41,293 bases of DNA from Holophagales bacterium (GCA_009837085.1 VXUF01000077.1:16186-57478), one strand, 5' to 3'; counted from the first letter of the stretch, positions 28,557 to 36,281 are shown. Notes: a model not told the origin generated them from the sequence alone. Numbers and translations are program-made.

Positions 28557-29269
28557 CGGGTGGCTTCGGGTTTGCGCGTGAGACGTGAGATCAGGGCGAA
28601 GGCGACGAAGGCGGCGGCGCCAATGGCGGCAACCAGGCTGAACCAGGCAGCTACCGAGGACGGCTGGCTGTCGATGCGAGCGACTCCTTCGCTTGCAAGC
28701 ATGAGCACGCTGAAGGTGACGAGCGTTGCCAGAAAGACTGGGTCGGAAAGAGGGCCTGTTGGTGGCGGTTCGTCTCGGGGCTCTCTCCCGGTTCCTCGGC
28801 CACTCTGGTTTCGGCTGCTCCCGTTTCCGAACTGTCCGATGATTCCGACGAGGACGCTGAAGCCGAGGAGGGACACGAACCACCTCGACATGGTGGACTC
28901 GGGCGGCGCGGCGAGCAGACTGGAGGCGTAGTTGATACCGACGACGATCATGCAGAAGACTGCCGGGATCTCGTACCACGGTTCGCTGAACAGACCGTGG
29001 ACACGCCTTGGCGCCTCCGAAACTGGCGAGGGCTCTTCCGTGTCGGGTTCCTTCAGGGCCTTCCTCCAGAGGACGGCCACGAATCCGGCCATGCCCAGGA
29101 TGGCCCCGACGTATGCCACTGTGAGGAGCGTCGCCCCTAGGGTCCTGAAGGAGAGGAGATCGGCTTGCAGCGCCCGGCTGAAGAGGACCAGGATCAGCAG
29201 CAGCCGGACCATCGGGCCGAGGCTTCTAGACTCTGCTTTCTTCTCTTCGGTCACGGACGCCTGGTGCAT
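28553..29269 (-). CDS. Membrane protein of the triplicated-hairpin family, paralogue 3 (diverged)
   Basis: This is the first gene of the four-gene operon and the most diverged paralogue. The 238-residue protein keeps the central signature as EPWYEIPA at 96-103, and a weak second copy, DPVFLATL, at 176-183. It has six helices in three hairpins. The third hairpin holds EGVARIDSQPSS, comparable to GLESIEADPSS of paralogue 2. It lacks the KYDESK start and TGPVWHE. The loop between hairpins 2 and 3 is rich in glycine, arginine and proline. The start is uncertain: ATG 29269 or GTG 29284, both without a clear binding site. Confidence 0.75.
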   Translation of the reverse strand: MHQASVTEEKKAESRSLGPMVRLLLILVLFSRALQADLLSFRTLGATLLTVAYVGAILGMAGFVAVLWRKALKEPDTEEPSPVSEAPRRVHGLFSEPWYEIPAVFCMIVVGINYASSLLAAPPESTMSRWFVSLLGFSVLVGIIGQFGNGSSRNQSGRGTGREPRDEPPPTGPLSDPVFLATLVTFSVLMLASEGVARIDSQPSSVAAWFSLVAAIGAAAFVAFALISRLTRKPEATR

Positions 29270-29316
29270 GTGGTCCCGCGACACTAGCTGAGAGCGGCTT
29301 TCGCCTGGCAGGAGTC

Positions 29317-29416
29317 TCAGAACCGGTACCGCAACCCAGCCGACACCCCCACATACCCGAGGCCGTCGAACCCCAGGTCGCTCGTGAACGGCGTCGTTCC
29401 GTCCGACTGAACGGGT
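29317..29416 (-). pseudogene. 3' remnant of a third outer-membrane barrel gene
   Basis: About 100 bases match the 3' end of the barrel gene at 30095-31039, starting at the stop codon. Translated, they give DGTTPFTSDLGFDGLGYVGV then SAGLRYRF, against DGTTPFTSDLGFDGIEYVGV then SAGLRYRF in the intact gene. Similarity stops at about 29416, 23 bases before the antitoxin start. Only the last strands of the barrel are left, with no start of its own. The toxin-antitoxin pair lies between this remnant and the intact copy. Confidence 0.85.
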
Positions 29417-29439
29417 GTTCTGTGTGCTAACTTCGGCCC

Positions 29440-29679
29440 ATGAGATTGCACATCGCGCTCGACGACGATCTCGTGGCCGAACTCGACCGGCGTGCCGGCC
29501 CGCGGCAGCGTAGCGCCTTCATCGCTGAACTGATCCAACGGGGACTCGACGACGAACGGCGCTGGGACGACATCGAAGCGGCGCTTGGCGGCATCCCCGA
29601 CACCGGCCACGACTGGGACGACGATCCGGCGGAGTGGGTGCGCCGCCAGCGGCGCGGCGACCGGCGGCGCTCAGGCTGA
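29440..29679 (+). CDS. Ribbon-helix-helix antitoxin of a PIN-domain toxin pair
   Basis: This 79-residue protein has an N-terminal RHH DNA-binding domain (MRLHIALDDDLVAELDRRAG, then QRSAFIAELIQRGLDDE). An acidic/aromatic tail (GHDWDDDPAEWVRRQRRGD) would wrap the toxin. It is expected to neutralise the toxin encoded next and repress the shared promoter. A TGTGCTAACTT element only a few bases ahead of the ATG resembles a -10 box, so the message may be leaderless. The pair is inserted next to a barrel-gene remnant. Confidence 0.85.
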   Translation: MRLHIALDDDLVAELDRRAGPRQRSAFIAELIQRGLDDERRWDDIEAALGGIPDTGHDWDDDPAEWVRRQRRGDRRRSG

Positions 29680-29681
29680 TC

Positions 29682-30071
29682 TTGAGTCGCCTGCTGCTCG
29701 ACTCGACCGTACTCATTGACGCTCTCCGAGGCCGTCGGGCGGCCGCGCAGGTGGCGGCACTGCGACGCGAAGGCACCGAGCCGTGGGTGTGTGTTATCTC
29801 GGTGGACGAAGTGTGGCGAGGAATCCGACCCGGCGAAGAGCTGGCGGCGAGGCGGCTGTTCCGGGGCCTTCGTCTCGCTCCCCTGGGCAAGGCCCAAGGC
29901 ATGATGGCCGGCCGTTGGCGCCGGGAGTTCGCCGAGAGAGGCGTAACCCTGCACCAGGCGGACTGCCTGATCGCCGCGGCCGCCGTTGGGGTCGGAGCCG
30001 CGTTGGCCACGGCCAACGTGCGGGACTACCCGATGGCGGCGGTCGAGGTCAGGGAATGGCCGGCGGGCTAG
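29682..30071 (+). CDS. vapC: VapC-type PIN-domain ribonuclease toxin
   Basis: This 129-residue PIN nuclease is the toxin partner of the RHH protein upstream. The acidic catalytic residues are visible: D7 in LLLDSTVLIDALRG, E43 in VDEVWRG, D94 in HQADCLIAAAA, and the TANVRDYP element at 110-117. PIN toxins of this type cut tRNA or rRNA. The start is taken as TTG at 29682, which gives the usual MSRLLLDSTVLID beginning and follows the antitoxin stop by two bases. A GTG at 29634 would add 16 untypical residues. It ends 23 bases before the convergent stop of the barrel gene. Confidence 0.87.
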   Translation: MSRLLLDSTVLIDALRGRRAAAQVAALRREGTEPWVCVISVDEVWRGIRPGEELAARRLFRGLRLAPLGKAQGMMAGRWRREFAERGVTLHQADCLIAAAAVGVGAALATANVRDYPMAAVEVREWPAG

Positions 30072-30094
30072 CTACGATCGATGTGTTCCTGGCC

Positions 30095-31039
30095 TCAGAA
30101 CCGGTACCGCAACCCCGCCGACACCCCCACGTACTCGATTCCATCGAACCCCAGGTCGCTCGTGAATGGCGTCGTGCCGTCCGCCTGGACGGGTTCGTGG
30201 CTCCGGACCACTTTCCACAGGTCGCTTCCGCTGAACTCGTGGAACGGGGCCCATCGCGCCTTGATCGTGAACGATGCGCTGTCGCCGAGGGCGTGCTCCA
30301 GACCGGCGAGGACCTGGTAGCCGGAAACGGTGTCGCTGAACTGGCTGTCGAACAGGCTGATCGTGCCGGCTGCCGCCGCTGGACGGTCGGCGAGGGTGAG
30401 CGGCGGATCGATGTCCTGGTAGCCCTGTGCGAGCGTCTTGCGCAGGAGGCGGGTGCTGTAGCGGAGGCTGACGCGGGCCTGGCCGAGCCCCAGGCCGACG
30501 AAGGGGGTCCAGGACGTGGAGTTTTCGAAGTCCCAGTAGGCGTTGACGAAGAGTTCGCGGGATTCGAAGTCCGAGACGGTCACGCTGGGAGGATCGGCGG
30601 GACTCCACTCGGACATCTTGTTGTCGAAGGTCGGGTCGCCGGTCGTCGACAGGAAGTGGATCGTGCTGCCGTCGTGCTGCCGGGCCGTGTACTCCAGCTC
30701 GATGCGCACCCGGCCCAGGTCGTAGCCGATGCCGAGGCTGCCGGTGAACCGGGAACCCAGGTCGAAGCGATTGGTGACGGTGGGCGACGAGCCCGGTCCG
30801 CCGCACGCGGGGTCGCCGGTCGGCGCCATGGCCGGATCGGGGTAGAGCAGGACGTCGCACCTCGTCGGATGGTCGGCGCCCGAGATGGCGGCTTCCAGGG
30901 TGGAGGCGTCCACCAGGCCGGCCTCGAAGGCGATGTAGAAGCCGCGGTCGTCGTCCCCGGCGTTGGCCGGTACGCCGCCGATGAGGAGTCCCAAGGCTAC
31001 GAGGAGAGATGCTGTTACAACGCCTGGGCGTTTGTTCAT
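30095..31039 (-). CDS. Outer-membrane beta-barrel protein, paralogue A
   Basis: The 314-residue precursor has a signal peptide (MNKRPGVVTASLLVALGLLI, cleavage probably after PANA at 27). The mature protein alternates amphipathic strands and ends in GLRYRF, the terminal aromatic signal for barrel insertion. DDDRGFYIAFEAGLVDAST opens the mature protein. DHPTRCDVLLYPDP at 57-70 with a later DPAC suggests a disulfide in an external loop. WTPFVGLGLGQARVSLRYST is typical of OmpW/Opa-like small barrels. Ligand and role are unknown. It lies 16 bases after paralogue B in the same operon. Most of the protein aligns with B. Confidence 0.83.
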   Translation of the reverse strand: MNKRPGVVTASLLVALGLLIGGVPANAGDDDRGFYIAFEAGLVDASTLEAAISGADHPTRCDVLLYPDPAMAPTGDPACGGPGSSPTVTNRFDLGSRFTGSLGIGYDLGRVRIELEYTARQHDGSTIHFLSTTGDPTFDNKMSEWSPADPPSVTVSDFESRELFVNAYWDFENSTSWTPFVGLGLGQARVSLRYSTRLLRKTLAQGYQDIDPPLTLADRPAAAAGTISLFDSQFSDTVSGYQVLAGLEHALGDSASFTIKARWAPFHEFSGSDLWKVVRSHEPVQADGTTPFTSDLGFDGIEYVGVSAGLRYRF

Positions 31040-31055
31040 CTGCGTATCTTGACCC

Positions 31056-32003
31056 TCAGAAGTGGTAGCGAAGGCCAGCGGATACTCCCACATTCCCGAT
31101 CCCATCGAACTCCAGGTCGCTGCCGAACGGCGTCGTACCGTCCGCCTGGACTGGCGCGTGGCTGCGGATCACGGTCGCGATTCCCCTTCCGGTGAGTTCG
31201 GCGAACCGGGCCCACCGAACCTTGATCGTGAAGGAGGTCCGGTCTCCCAGGGCGTGGTCGAGGCCGGCGAGGATCTGGTAGCCGAAGACATCGCCGCGGA
31301 ACTCGTGGTCGAACAGGCTGAGACTGCCGGCCGCGGCGGCGGGGCGGTCCGCCAGGGTCAGCGGCGGCGCCACATCCTGGTAGCCCTGGGCGAGCGTCTT
31401 GCGGAGCAGGCGCACCTGGTAGCGGAGATTCGTGCGCGCCCAGCCGGCGCCGATGCCCAGGAACGGGGTCCACGACGAGTCGTTCTCGAAGTCCCAGTAC
31501 GCGTTGACGAGGAACTCCCGACTGCTGAAGTCGGAGACGCGTTCAGTGGGCGGATCGACGGGGCTCCACTCGTTGCCCTTTCCGGCTATGACCACGTTGC
31601 CGCTGGCGGTGCGAGCCGGCACGGTCTGTCCACCCTGGTGGCGGCTCAGATGCTCGAGTTCGAGACGAAGCTTGCCCAGGTCGTAGCCGATGCTGACGCC
31701 ACCCGCGAACCTCGACCCCAGATCGAAGCTGTTGTCGAAGACCGGCCTGCTCGTGTTGTCCCGGCAAGCGGCGTCGCTTGAGGGCGCCAGACCCGGATCG
31801 GGGTAGAGGAGCACGTCGCACCTCGTCGGGTGGTCGACGGCCGTCAGGAGGGACTCGAGCGTCCCGGCGTCTGCCAGCCCGGCTTCGAAGCGGACGTAGA
31901 AGCCGCGGTCATGGTCGTCGGCACCTGCCTGGGCCGAGGCGCCGAGGAGGCAGAGCTTGAGCGAAAGGACGACGAAGCGTGGTGCGGTTCGGGAACGGTG
32001 CAT
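31056..32003 (-). CDS. Outer-membrane beta-barrel protein, paralogue B
   Basis: The 315-residue precursor has a signal peptide (about residues 1-26, cleavage near AQA). It shares with paralogue A the opening HDRGFYVRFEAGLADAGTLE, the DHPTRCDVLLYPDP cysteine loop, KTLAQGYQDVAPPLTLADRP, GYQILAGLDHALGD and the terminal GLRYHF. It is likely an outer-membrane barrel of about ten to twelve strands, with its function unknown. ATG 32003 is preferred over the in-frame TTG at 32009. It is the first gene of the A/B array. With the remnant at 29317 there were at least three tandem copies. Confidence 0.83.
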   Translation of the reverse strand: MHRSRTAPRFVVLSLKLCLLGASAQAGADDHDRGFYVRFEAGLADAGTLESLLTAVDHPTRCDVLLYPDPGLAPSSDAACRDNTSRPVFDNSFDLGSRFAGGVSIGYDLGKLRLELEHLSRHQGGQTVPARTASGNVVIAGKGNEWSPVDPPTERVSDFSSREFLVNAYWDFENDSSWTPFLGIGAGWARTNLRYQVRLLRKTLAQGYQDVAPPLTLADRPAAAAGSLSLFDHEFRGDVFGYQILAGLDHALGDRTSFTIKVRWARFAELTGRGIATVIRSHAPVQADGTTPFGSDLEFDGIGNVGVSAGLRYHF

Positions 32004-32233
32004 GGTCAAGATCCTCTGCCGGTGGCTCTGGAAGAGCTACAGGTGGTTGAAAGTCGGTCGGCGCCAGGGCCGGCCGAGCCGCTTTGGCCGCTTTTCGGCG
32101 GCAAGCTAACTGTCGAGAGTGACGAAGAAACGACCCATCGGGAGTCGATAGATGACATGAGAGCGACTGTCGCCCTCATTCGAGTCCGCGGGGTGCTGCT
32201 GGAGGACTTGACGGCCGCAGACAGTCCGTCCTG
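32004..32233. other. Non-coding gap of 230 bases upstream of the barrel genes
   Basis: This gap separates the methyltransferase stop from the start of barrel paralogue B, both on the minus strand. It must hold the barrel promoter if these genes are transcribed independently, but I see no convincing -35/-10 pair. A short tandem element (GCCGCTTTGGCCGCTTTT) is at about 32078-32095. No terminator hairpin with a T-run is seen. Confidence 0.5.
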
Positions 32234-32965
32234 CTACTTCCGCTTGCAGACGAACAGCTCGTACTCCCCCGGCTCGATCTCGGAGTGGTCGCACGGCACG
32301 GCTTCAGCCTCGAATCCGACGTCGGCCAGCAGGTCGAGCCAGTCGGCGCGTCGGAAGAGGCCCGTGACGTGCCGGTCGTGCATGACCTCGACGCTGCCGT
32401 CCTTTGAGCGCAGCACGAAGGCGTAGTCCGTCGTGATCATCGTGTCCCCGGGGTCCGGGTCCCATGTGTTCTCGAGGTAGTGGGCGCTCCGGTCCTCTCC
32501 GTCGCAACCGCCGCAGTCGGTACTGGGCTGGAAGTTCTCGCGCAGGTGGTCGGGCGCGAAGAGGGCGGCGCCGCCGGGCCGGCAGTGGACCCAGGCGGTC
32601 TCGATGGCGGCGCGCAGGTCCTCGAGCGTCGTCATGTAGTCGATCGCGTCGTGGACGAAGACGCAGTCGAAGGTCCGGTCGAGCCGAACCGTCCGCATGT
32701 CGCCCTCGACGTGCCGGCACTCGGGATTGAGCTGCCGGCTCATCGCCAGCATGCCGGGCGACAGGTCGACCAGGGTCATCTCGAAAAGCGCCTTGAGGTG
32801 GGAGGCGTTGTGGCCGCCGCCGCTGCCGAGTTCAAGGACGGTCCGGGGAGCGGCGTCGCACGCTTCGAGCAGGTGTCGGCAGTAGATGCCGGCTTCCTCT
32901 TCGTACTCCTCGGGCGGCGAGATCAGCGGCCACCAGGGCGCGATTTCGGCGTAGAGCTTGGGCAA
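32234..32965 (-). CDS. Class I SAM-dependent methyltransferase
   Basis: The 243-residue protein has the Rossmann methyltransferase motif I VLELGSGGGHNASHL at about 39-53. An acidic motif II follows (MTLVDLSPGML), then motif post-II GDMRTVRL and motif IV FDCVFVHDAIDY. CRPGGAALFAPDHL lies after it. It resembles small-molecule methyltransferases; the substrate is unknown. CGGCDGED is a distinctive cysteine-containing insert. The TTG at 32965 is chosen because it is the only start close to the beginning of the conserved region (LYAEIAPWWPLIS) and lies 3 bases after the GPP34 gene stop. No strong binding site is present, so reinitiation after GPP34 is likely. Confidence 0.83.
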   Translation of the reverse strand: MPKLYAEIAPWWPLISPPEEYEEEAGIYCRHLLEACDAAPRTVLELGSGGGHNASHLKALFEMTLVDLSPGMLAMSRQLNPECRHVEGDMRTVRLDRTFDCVFVHDAIDYMTTLEDLRAAIETAWVHCRPGGAALFAPDHLRENFQPSTDCGGCDGEDRSAHYLENTWDPDPGDTMITTDYAFVLRSKDGSVEVMHDRHVTGLFRRADWLDLLADVGFEAEAVPCDHSEIEPGEYELFVCKRK

Positions 32966-32967
32966 GG

Positions 32968-33669
32968 TCAGCCGGAGTTCGAGGAGGTCGAGGAGGCGAT
33001 GATGGCGGGCATGACGGCGGCCGCGGCGACGGCGGCCTGCGCGGCTTCGACGGCGTTGGCGGTGGCGCGGCCGATGACGTCTCCCTTCACCAGGCTCTTG
33101 AGACGCTGCTTCCGGGGCCTCAGTTCCCCGCGGCCGAAGGTCGGGTTGAGCAGACCGACCGCGTGGGCGAGCGCGGCCAGGACGACCGTCCGCGGTTCGA
33201 CCTCCCGGTCGTCGCTGAAGATCGCGGTCCGCAGGCGTTCGATGATCTCCCGTTCGGGACCCGGGTCGATCTCCGGGAAGACGCGCCGCTTGAAGATGAG
33301 CAGGATCTCCTGCTCGTCCGCTCGCAGGATGCGCCGCGCGCAGAGTTGCTCGGCGACCCGGTGGTGGAGCTTCCTCATGGAGGAGAAGCGTGTGATCCAC
33401 GTCTGGATCGAGGCCCGCCGTTGGGCGGACCGGATTCTCTTCAGGCACTCGTTGAGGATGGAGTCGTCGGTGCGGCGGCTGTCGCGGACCTCGACCAGCT
33501 TGCGCCAGCGGCGCGACTCGTCGATGCGGATGCGTTCCTGCAGCAGCAACTCGGCGGCGATCGCGCCGCCGAGTCCGATGCTCGTGTGGGCGCCGCCCAG
33601 GGTGCCCTTCGTGTCGTGCAGGGCGAGGAGCAGGAGCTCTTCGTGGAGATGGAGTTGGTCGGGGTGCAT
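32968..33669 (-). CDS. GPP34 (GOLPH3/VPS74-like) family protein
   Basis: The 233-residue protein matches the bacterial members of the Golgi phosphoprotein 3 family: LHLHEELLLLALHDTKGTLG at residues 6-25, IGLGGAIAAELLLQERI, and a late RTVVLAALAHAVGLL. In eukaryotes the fold binds phosphatidylinositol-4-phosphate and glycosyltransferase tails. In bacteria the role is unknown. The C-terminal 30 residues are alanine-rich (AAQAAVAAAAVMPAIIASS) and could associate with a membrane. It lies between the GH15 gene (9 bases upstream) and the methyltransferase (3 bases downstream). Confidence 0.85.
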   Translation of the reverse strand: MHPDQLHLHEELLLLALHDTKGTLGGAHTSIGLGGAIAAELLLQERIRIDESRRWRKLVEVRDSRRTDDSILNECLKRIRSAQRRASIQTWITRFSSMRKLHHRVAEQLCARRILRADEQEILLIFKRRVFPEIDPGPEREIIERLRTAIFSDDREVEPRTVVLAALAHAVGLLNPTFGRGELRPRKQRLKSLVKGDVIGRATANAVEAAQAAVAAAAVMPAIIASSTSSNSG

Positions 33670-33678
33670 GGTGTGACT

Positions 33679-35481
33679 CTAGAACGCTTCGCTCCAGGGC
33701 CGGCTGAGCCGTAGTGCCGAGTTGATCAGGCCGACCATGGAGTAGGTCTGGGGGAAATTGCCCCAGAGTTCACCGGTCTCCGGATCGAGATCCTCGGAGA
33801 GGAGTCCCACCGGGTTGCGCCGTTCGAGCATCTGCTCGAAGAGTTCGTGAGCTTCCTCGCGGCGGCCGAGGGCGTTGATCGCGTCGATGTACCAGAAGCT
33901 GCAGACGGCGAAGGACGTGGCCGGGGCGCCGAAGTCGTCTTCCCTGTAGCGGAAGAAGTTGTGGCCTGAGCGAAGCGATTCGAGGGATTCGACGGTGGCC
34001 GCGAAGCGGGGGTCTTCGGCGTCGAGGAAGCCGAGGTCGTGGAGAAGGAGCAGGCTAGCGTCGATCCCTTCGCCGTCGAGGGTGGCGGCGAGACGGCCTC
34101 CGGTCTCCGCGTTCGTGAGGATGTGCCGGCGGATGGAAACGGCCCGGTTCGTCCAGTGCGTGTCGCGGTCGGTGAGGCCGAGGACCCTGGCGATGCGCGC
34201 CAGCCGGTCGCAGGCGGCCCAGCACATGACGCTTGAGAAGGTGTGTACCGCGCTCCGTTGCCGGAACTCCCAGAGGCCGGCGTCGGGCTGGTCGAACAGG
34301 CCGGCCGCCTGGTCGCCGAGCTGCTCCAGCCAGCCGAACACCCGCCGGTTGCCCGGCTTGACCAGCCGCCGGTCGAAGAAGCTCTGGGTGACAGAGAGGA
34401 TCGCGCTGCCGTAGCTGTCGTTCTGGAGCTGGCGCCAGGCGTCATTGCCGACTCGCACCGGCCCCATGCCGCGGTAGCCCGGCAGGCCGTCGACGGTGCG
34501 TTCGGTGAGTTCCCGCTCGAACTTGATCCCGTAGACCGGCTGCAGCACGCCGCCCTCGGCGGCCGCGGCGAGGTTCGTGATGTAGCCGAGGTAGCCCTCC
34601 ATCGTGCGTGTGGCGCCCAGGCGGTTGAGCGCCTGGACGACGAAGTGGGAGTCCCGCAGCCAGCAGAAGCGGTAGTCCCAGTTGCGCCCGCTGTCCGGCG
34701 CTTCGGGAATCGACGTCGTCATCGCCGCGAGTACGGCCCCGGTCTCCTCGAAGCTGCAGAGCTGAAGCGTGATCGCGGCCCTGATCACCGCCTCCTGCCA
34801 TTCGAAGGGCACGGCCAGGTGACGCACGAACTCGCGCCACCAGGTTTCCGTCCGGCTCCGGAACTCTCGCGCCACGGAGTCCACGGGCTCGGTCAGGCTC
34901 TCGTCCGGCCCGAGCAGCAGGGTGAGAGGCTGCTCCAGGACGAAGGAGATCTCGTCGGTGATCAGCGAGACCGGCGCGTCGGTGGTCAACCGGAGCGTCA
35001 GATCCGGCCCGACGTAGCGGATGTGGTTGCTGCCACGGGTGACTTCCGGGCGGCGTGACCCGTAGTCGAAGCGGGGTCGCAGCCGGATGCGGATCCGCGG
35101 TTCGCCGGAGAGCCGCTCGATCGTGCGGACGATCATCGTCGGCCGGAAGGAGCGCCCGAACTGCTCGAACCGCGGTGCGAAGTCCGTGATCCGGACCGCG
35201 GCGCCGTTGCCGTCGCGGAGCGTCGTCACCAGGATCGCCGTGTTGTCGAGGTACTGCTGCTCGCTCTCCCGGAATCCCTCGAGCAGGATGTCGAAGAAGC
35301 CGCCAGCCTCCGGATCGACATCGCTGTCGCCGTTGCCGCCCAGGAGTGAATGGAACACGGGGTCCCCGTCGAAGTGGGGCAGGCAGGCCCAGCAGATCCG
35401 GCCGCGCGGGTCGATCAGCGCTCCGAAGCCGCAGTTGCCGATCACGCCGCCGTCGAGCGGCCGGACGCCGTCCCTCGTCAT
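33679..35481 (-). CDS. Glycoside hydrolase family 15 enzyme (glucoamylase- or trehalase-like)
   Basis: This 600-residue cytoplasmic protein has the two-part GH15 layout. The N-terminal beta-domain begins MTRDGVRPLDGGVIGNCGFG and includes GRICWACLPHFDGDPVFHSL. The (alpha/alpha)6 domain carries GRNWDYRFCWLRDSHFVVQA and, near the end, LDPETGELWGNFPQTYSMVG. The acidic residues of these two motifs are the expected catalytic pair. No signal peptide is visible. Because it overlaps otsB (ATGA) and faces otsA, trehalose or a related glucoside is a reasonable substrate. Some actinobacterial GH15 proteins are known trehalases, but a glucoamylase role is not excluded. Confidence 0.9.
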   Translation of the reverse strand: MTRDGVRPLDGGVIGNCGFGALIDPRGRICWACLPHFDGDPVFHSLLGGNGDSDVDPEAGGFFDILLEGFRESEQQYLDNTAILVTTLRDGNGAAVRITDFAPRFEQFGRSFRPTMIVRTIERLSGEPRIRIRLRPRFDYGSRRPEVTRGSNHIRYVGPDLTLRLTTDAPVSLITDEISFVLEQPLTLLLGPDESLTEPVDSVAREFRSRTETWWREFVRHLAVPFEWQEAVIRAAITLQLCSFEETGAVLAAMTTSIPEAPDSGRNWDYRFCWLRDSHFVVQALNRLGATRTMEGYLGYITNLAAAAEGGVLQPVYGIKFERELTERTVDGLPGYRGMGPVRVGNDAWRQLQNDSYGSAILSVTQSFFDRRLVKPGNRRVFGWLEQLGDQAAGLFDQPDAGLWEFRQRSAVHTFSSVMCWAACDRLARIARVLGLTDRDTHWTNRAVSIRRHILTNAETGGRLAATLDGEGIDASLLLLHDLGFLDAEDPRFAATVESLESLRSGHNFFRYREDDFGAPATSFAVCSFWYIDAINALGRREEAHELFEQMLERRNPVGLLSEDLDPETGELWGNFPQTYSMVGLINSALRLSRPWSEAF

Positions 35482-36281
35482 CGGCTCTCGAGCCTCTCGC
35501 CGAGCGCCTCCAGCCAGCGGTGCAACTCGCGCACTCCGCTCAAGGCGTACTGCGCGTTGCTCGTGCGGCCGGTTTCGCGTTGAAGGCCCACCACGATCGC
35601 GGCGCCGCCGTAGCTCTGTGCCGCGGCGAATCCGTCTTCGTCCGTGATGTCGTCGCCGATGAAGACGGGCACACGGTCGCGGAACGGCGCTTCGTCCATG
35701 AAGTCCTCCACGACGGTGCGCTTGTTCGGGCGATGCGGCTTCAACTCCAGCACCATCTTGCCCTCCTGGACTCCGTAGGCGGGGCCCAGGGAGGTGCGGA
35801 TCCTCTCCATCACCTCGCGCGCCGCCGTCTCGGCGCCGGCCGCGCGCCGGTAGTGGAGCGCCAGCGTCGCTGACTTGTCTTCGAGCAGGGTGCCGGGGTG
35901 CGCGGCGGCGAATCGCTCCAGCTCGCGGCGGGCCGGGCCGAGCGCAAGGGCTCCGTCCGTCCGGTTCACATGGCCGGCGGCGGATCTGCGTTCCAGACCG
36001 TGCAACCCGGCCGCCGGCAGCTCCAGCGGCGCGAAGAAGCGGTCGAGAACGTCCAGGGGGCGTCCGCTGGCAAGCGCCAGCGCGCCGTTGAGACATCGGC
36101 TAAGGCGGGCCAGCAGGCCGCCGACATGCTCGTCGACGTGGACGGCGTCGGGCGCGTCCGCGATCTCGATCAGGGTGCCGTCGACATCCAGGAACAGGGC
36201 CCACGACGCCGGCGGCGGCATCTCGGAACCCGCGTCCAGGAGTGTCCATGCGGCTTGCGGAGGATGCGCTCTCTGGTTCAC
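35478..36281 (-). CDS. otsB: Trehalose-6-phosphate phosphatase
   Basis: OtsB dephosphorylates trehalose-6-phosphate. The 267-residue HAD-family protein has motif I LFLDVDGTL (D32 and D34), ASGRPLDVL for motif II, LELKPHRPNKRTVVEDFM with the motif III lysine, and GDDITDEDGF for motif IV. The GTG at 36281 is preferred because GGAGG at 36292-36296 precedes it by eight bases. An in-frame ATG at 36221 would trim 20 residues. It is the first gene of a minus-strand operon with GH15, GPP34 and the methyltransferase, and it is divergent from otsA. Confidence 0.93.
   Translation of the reverse strand: MNQRAHPPQAAWTLLDAGSEMPPPASWALFLDVDGTLIEIADAPDAVHVDEHVGGLLARLSRCLNGALALASGRPLDVLDRFFAPLELPAAGLHGLERRSAAGHVNRTDGALALGPARRELERFAAAHPGTLLEDKSATLALHYRRAAGAETAAREVMERIRTSLGPAYGVQEGKMVLELKPHRPNKRTVVEDFMDEAPFRDRVPVFIGDDITDEDGFAAAQSYGGAAIVVGLQRETGRTSNAQYALSGVRELHRWLEALGERLESR

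Noticed and set aside
29317..29610. A 97-codon minus-strand frame whose end looks like a barrel protein
   Set aside because: Only the last 100 bases are homologous to the barrel genes. The rest is antisense to the antitoxin, so it is treated as a remnant and not as a gene.
29634..29681. An earlier GTG start for the PIN toxin
   Set aside because: It would add 16 residues translated from the antitoxin 3' end. PIN toxins normally begin directly with the LLLDxxVLID strand, which the TTG at 29682 provides.
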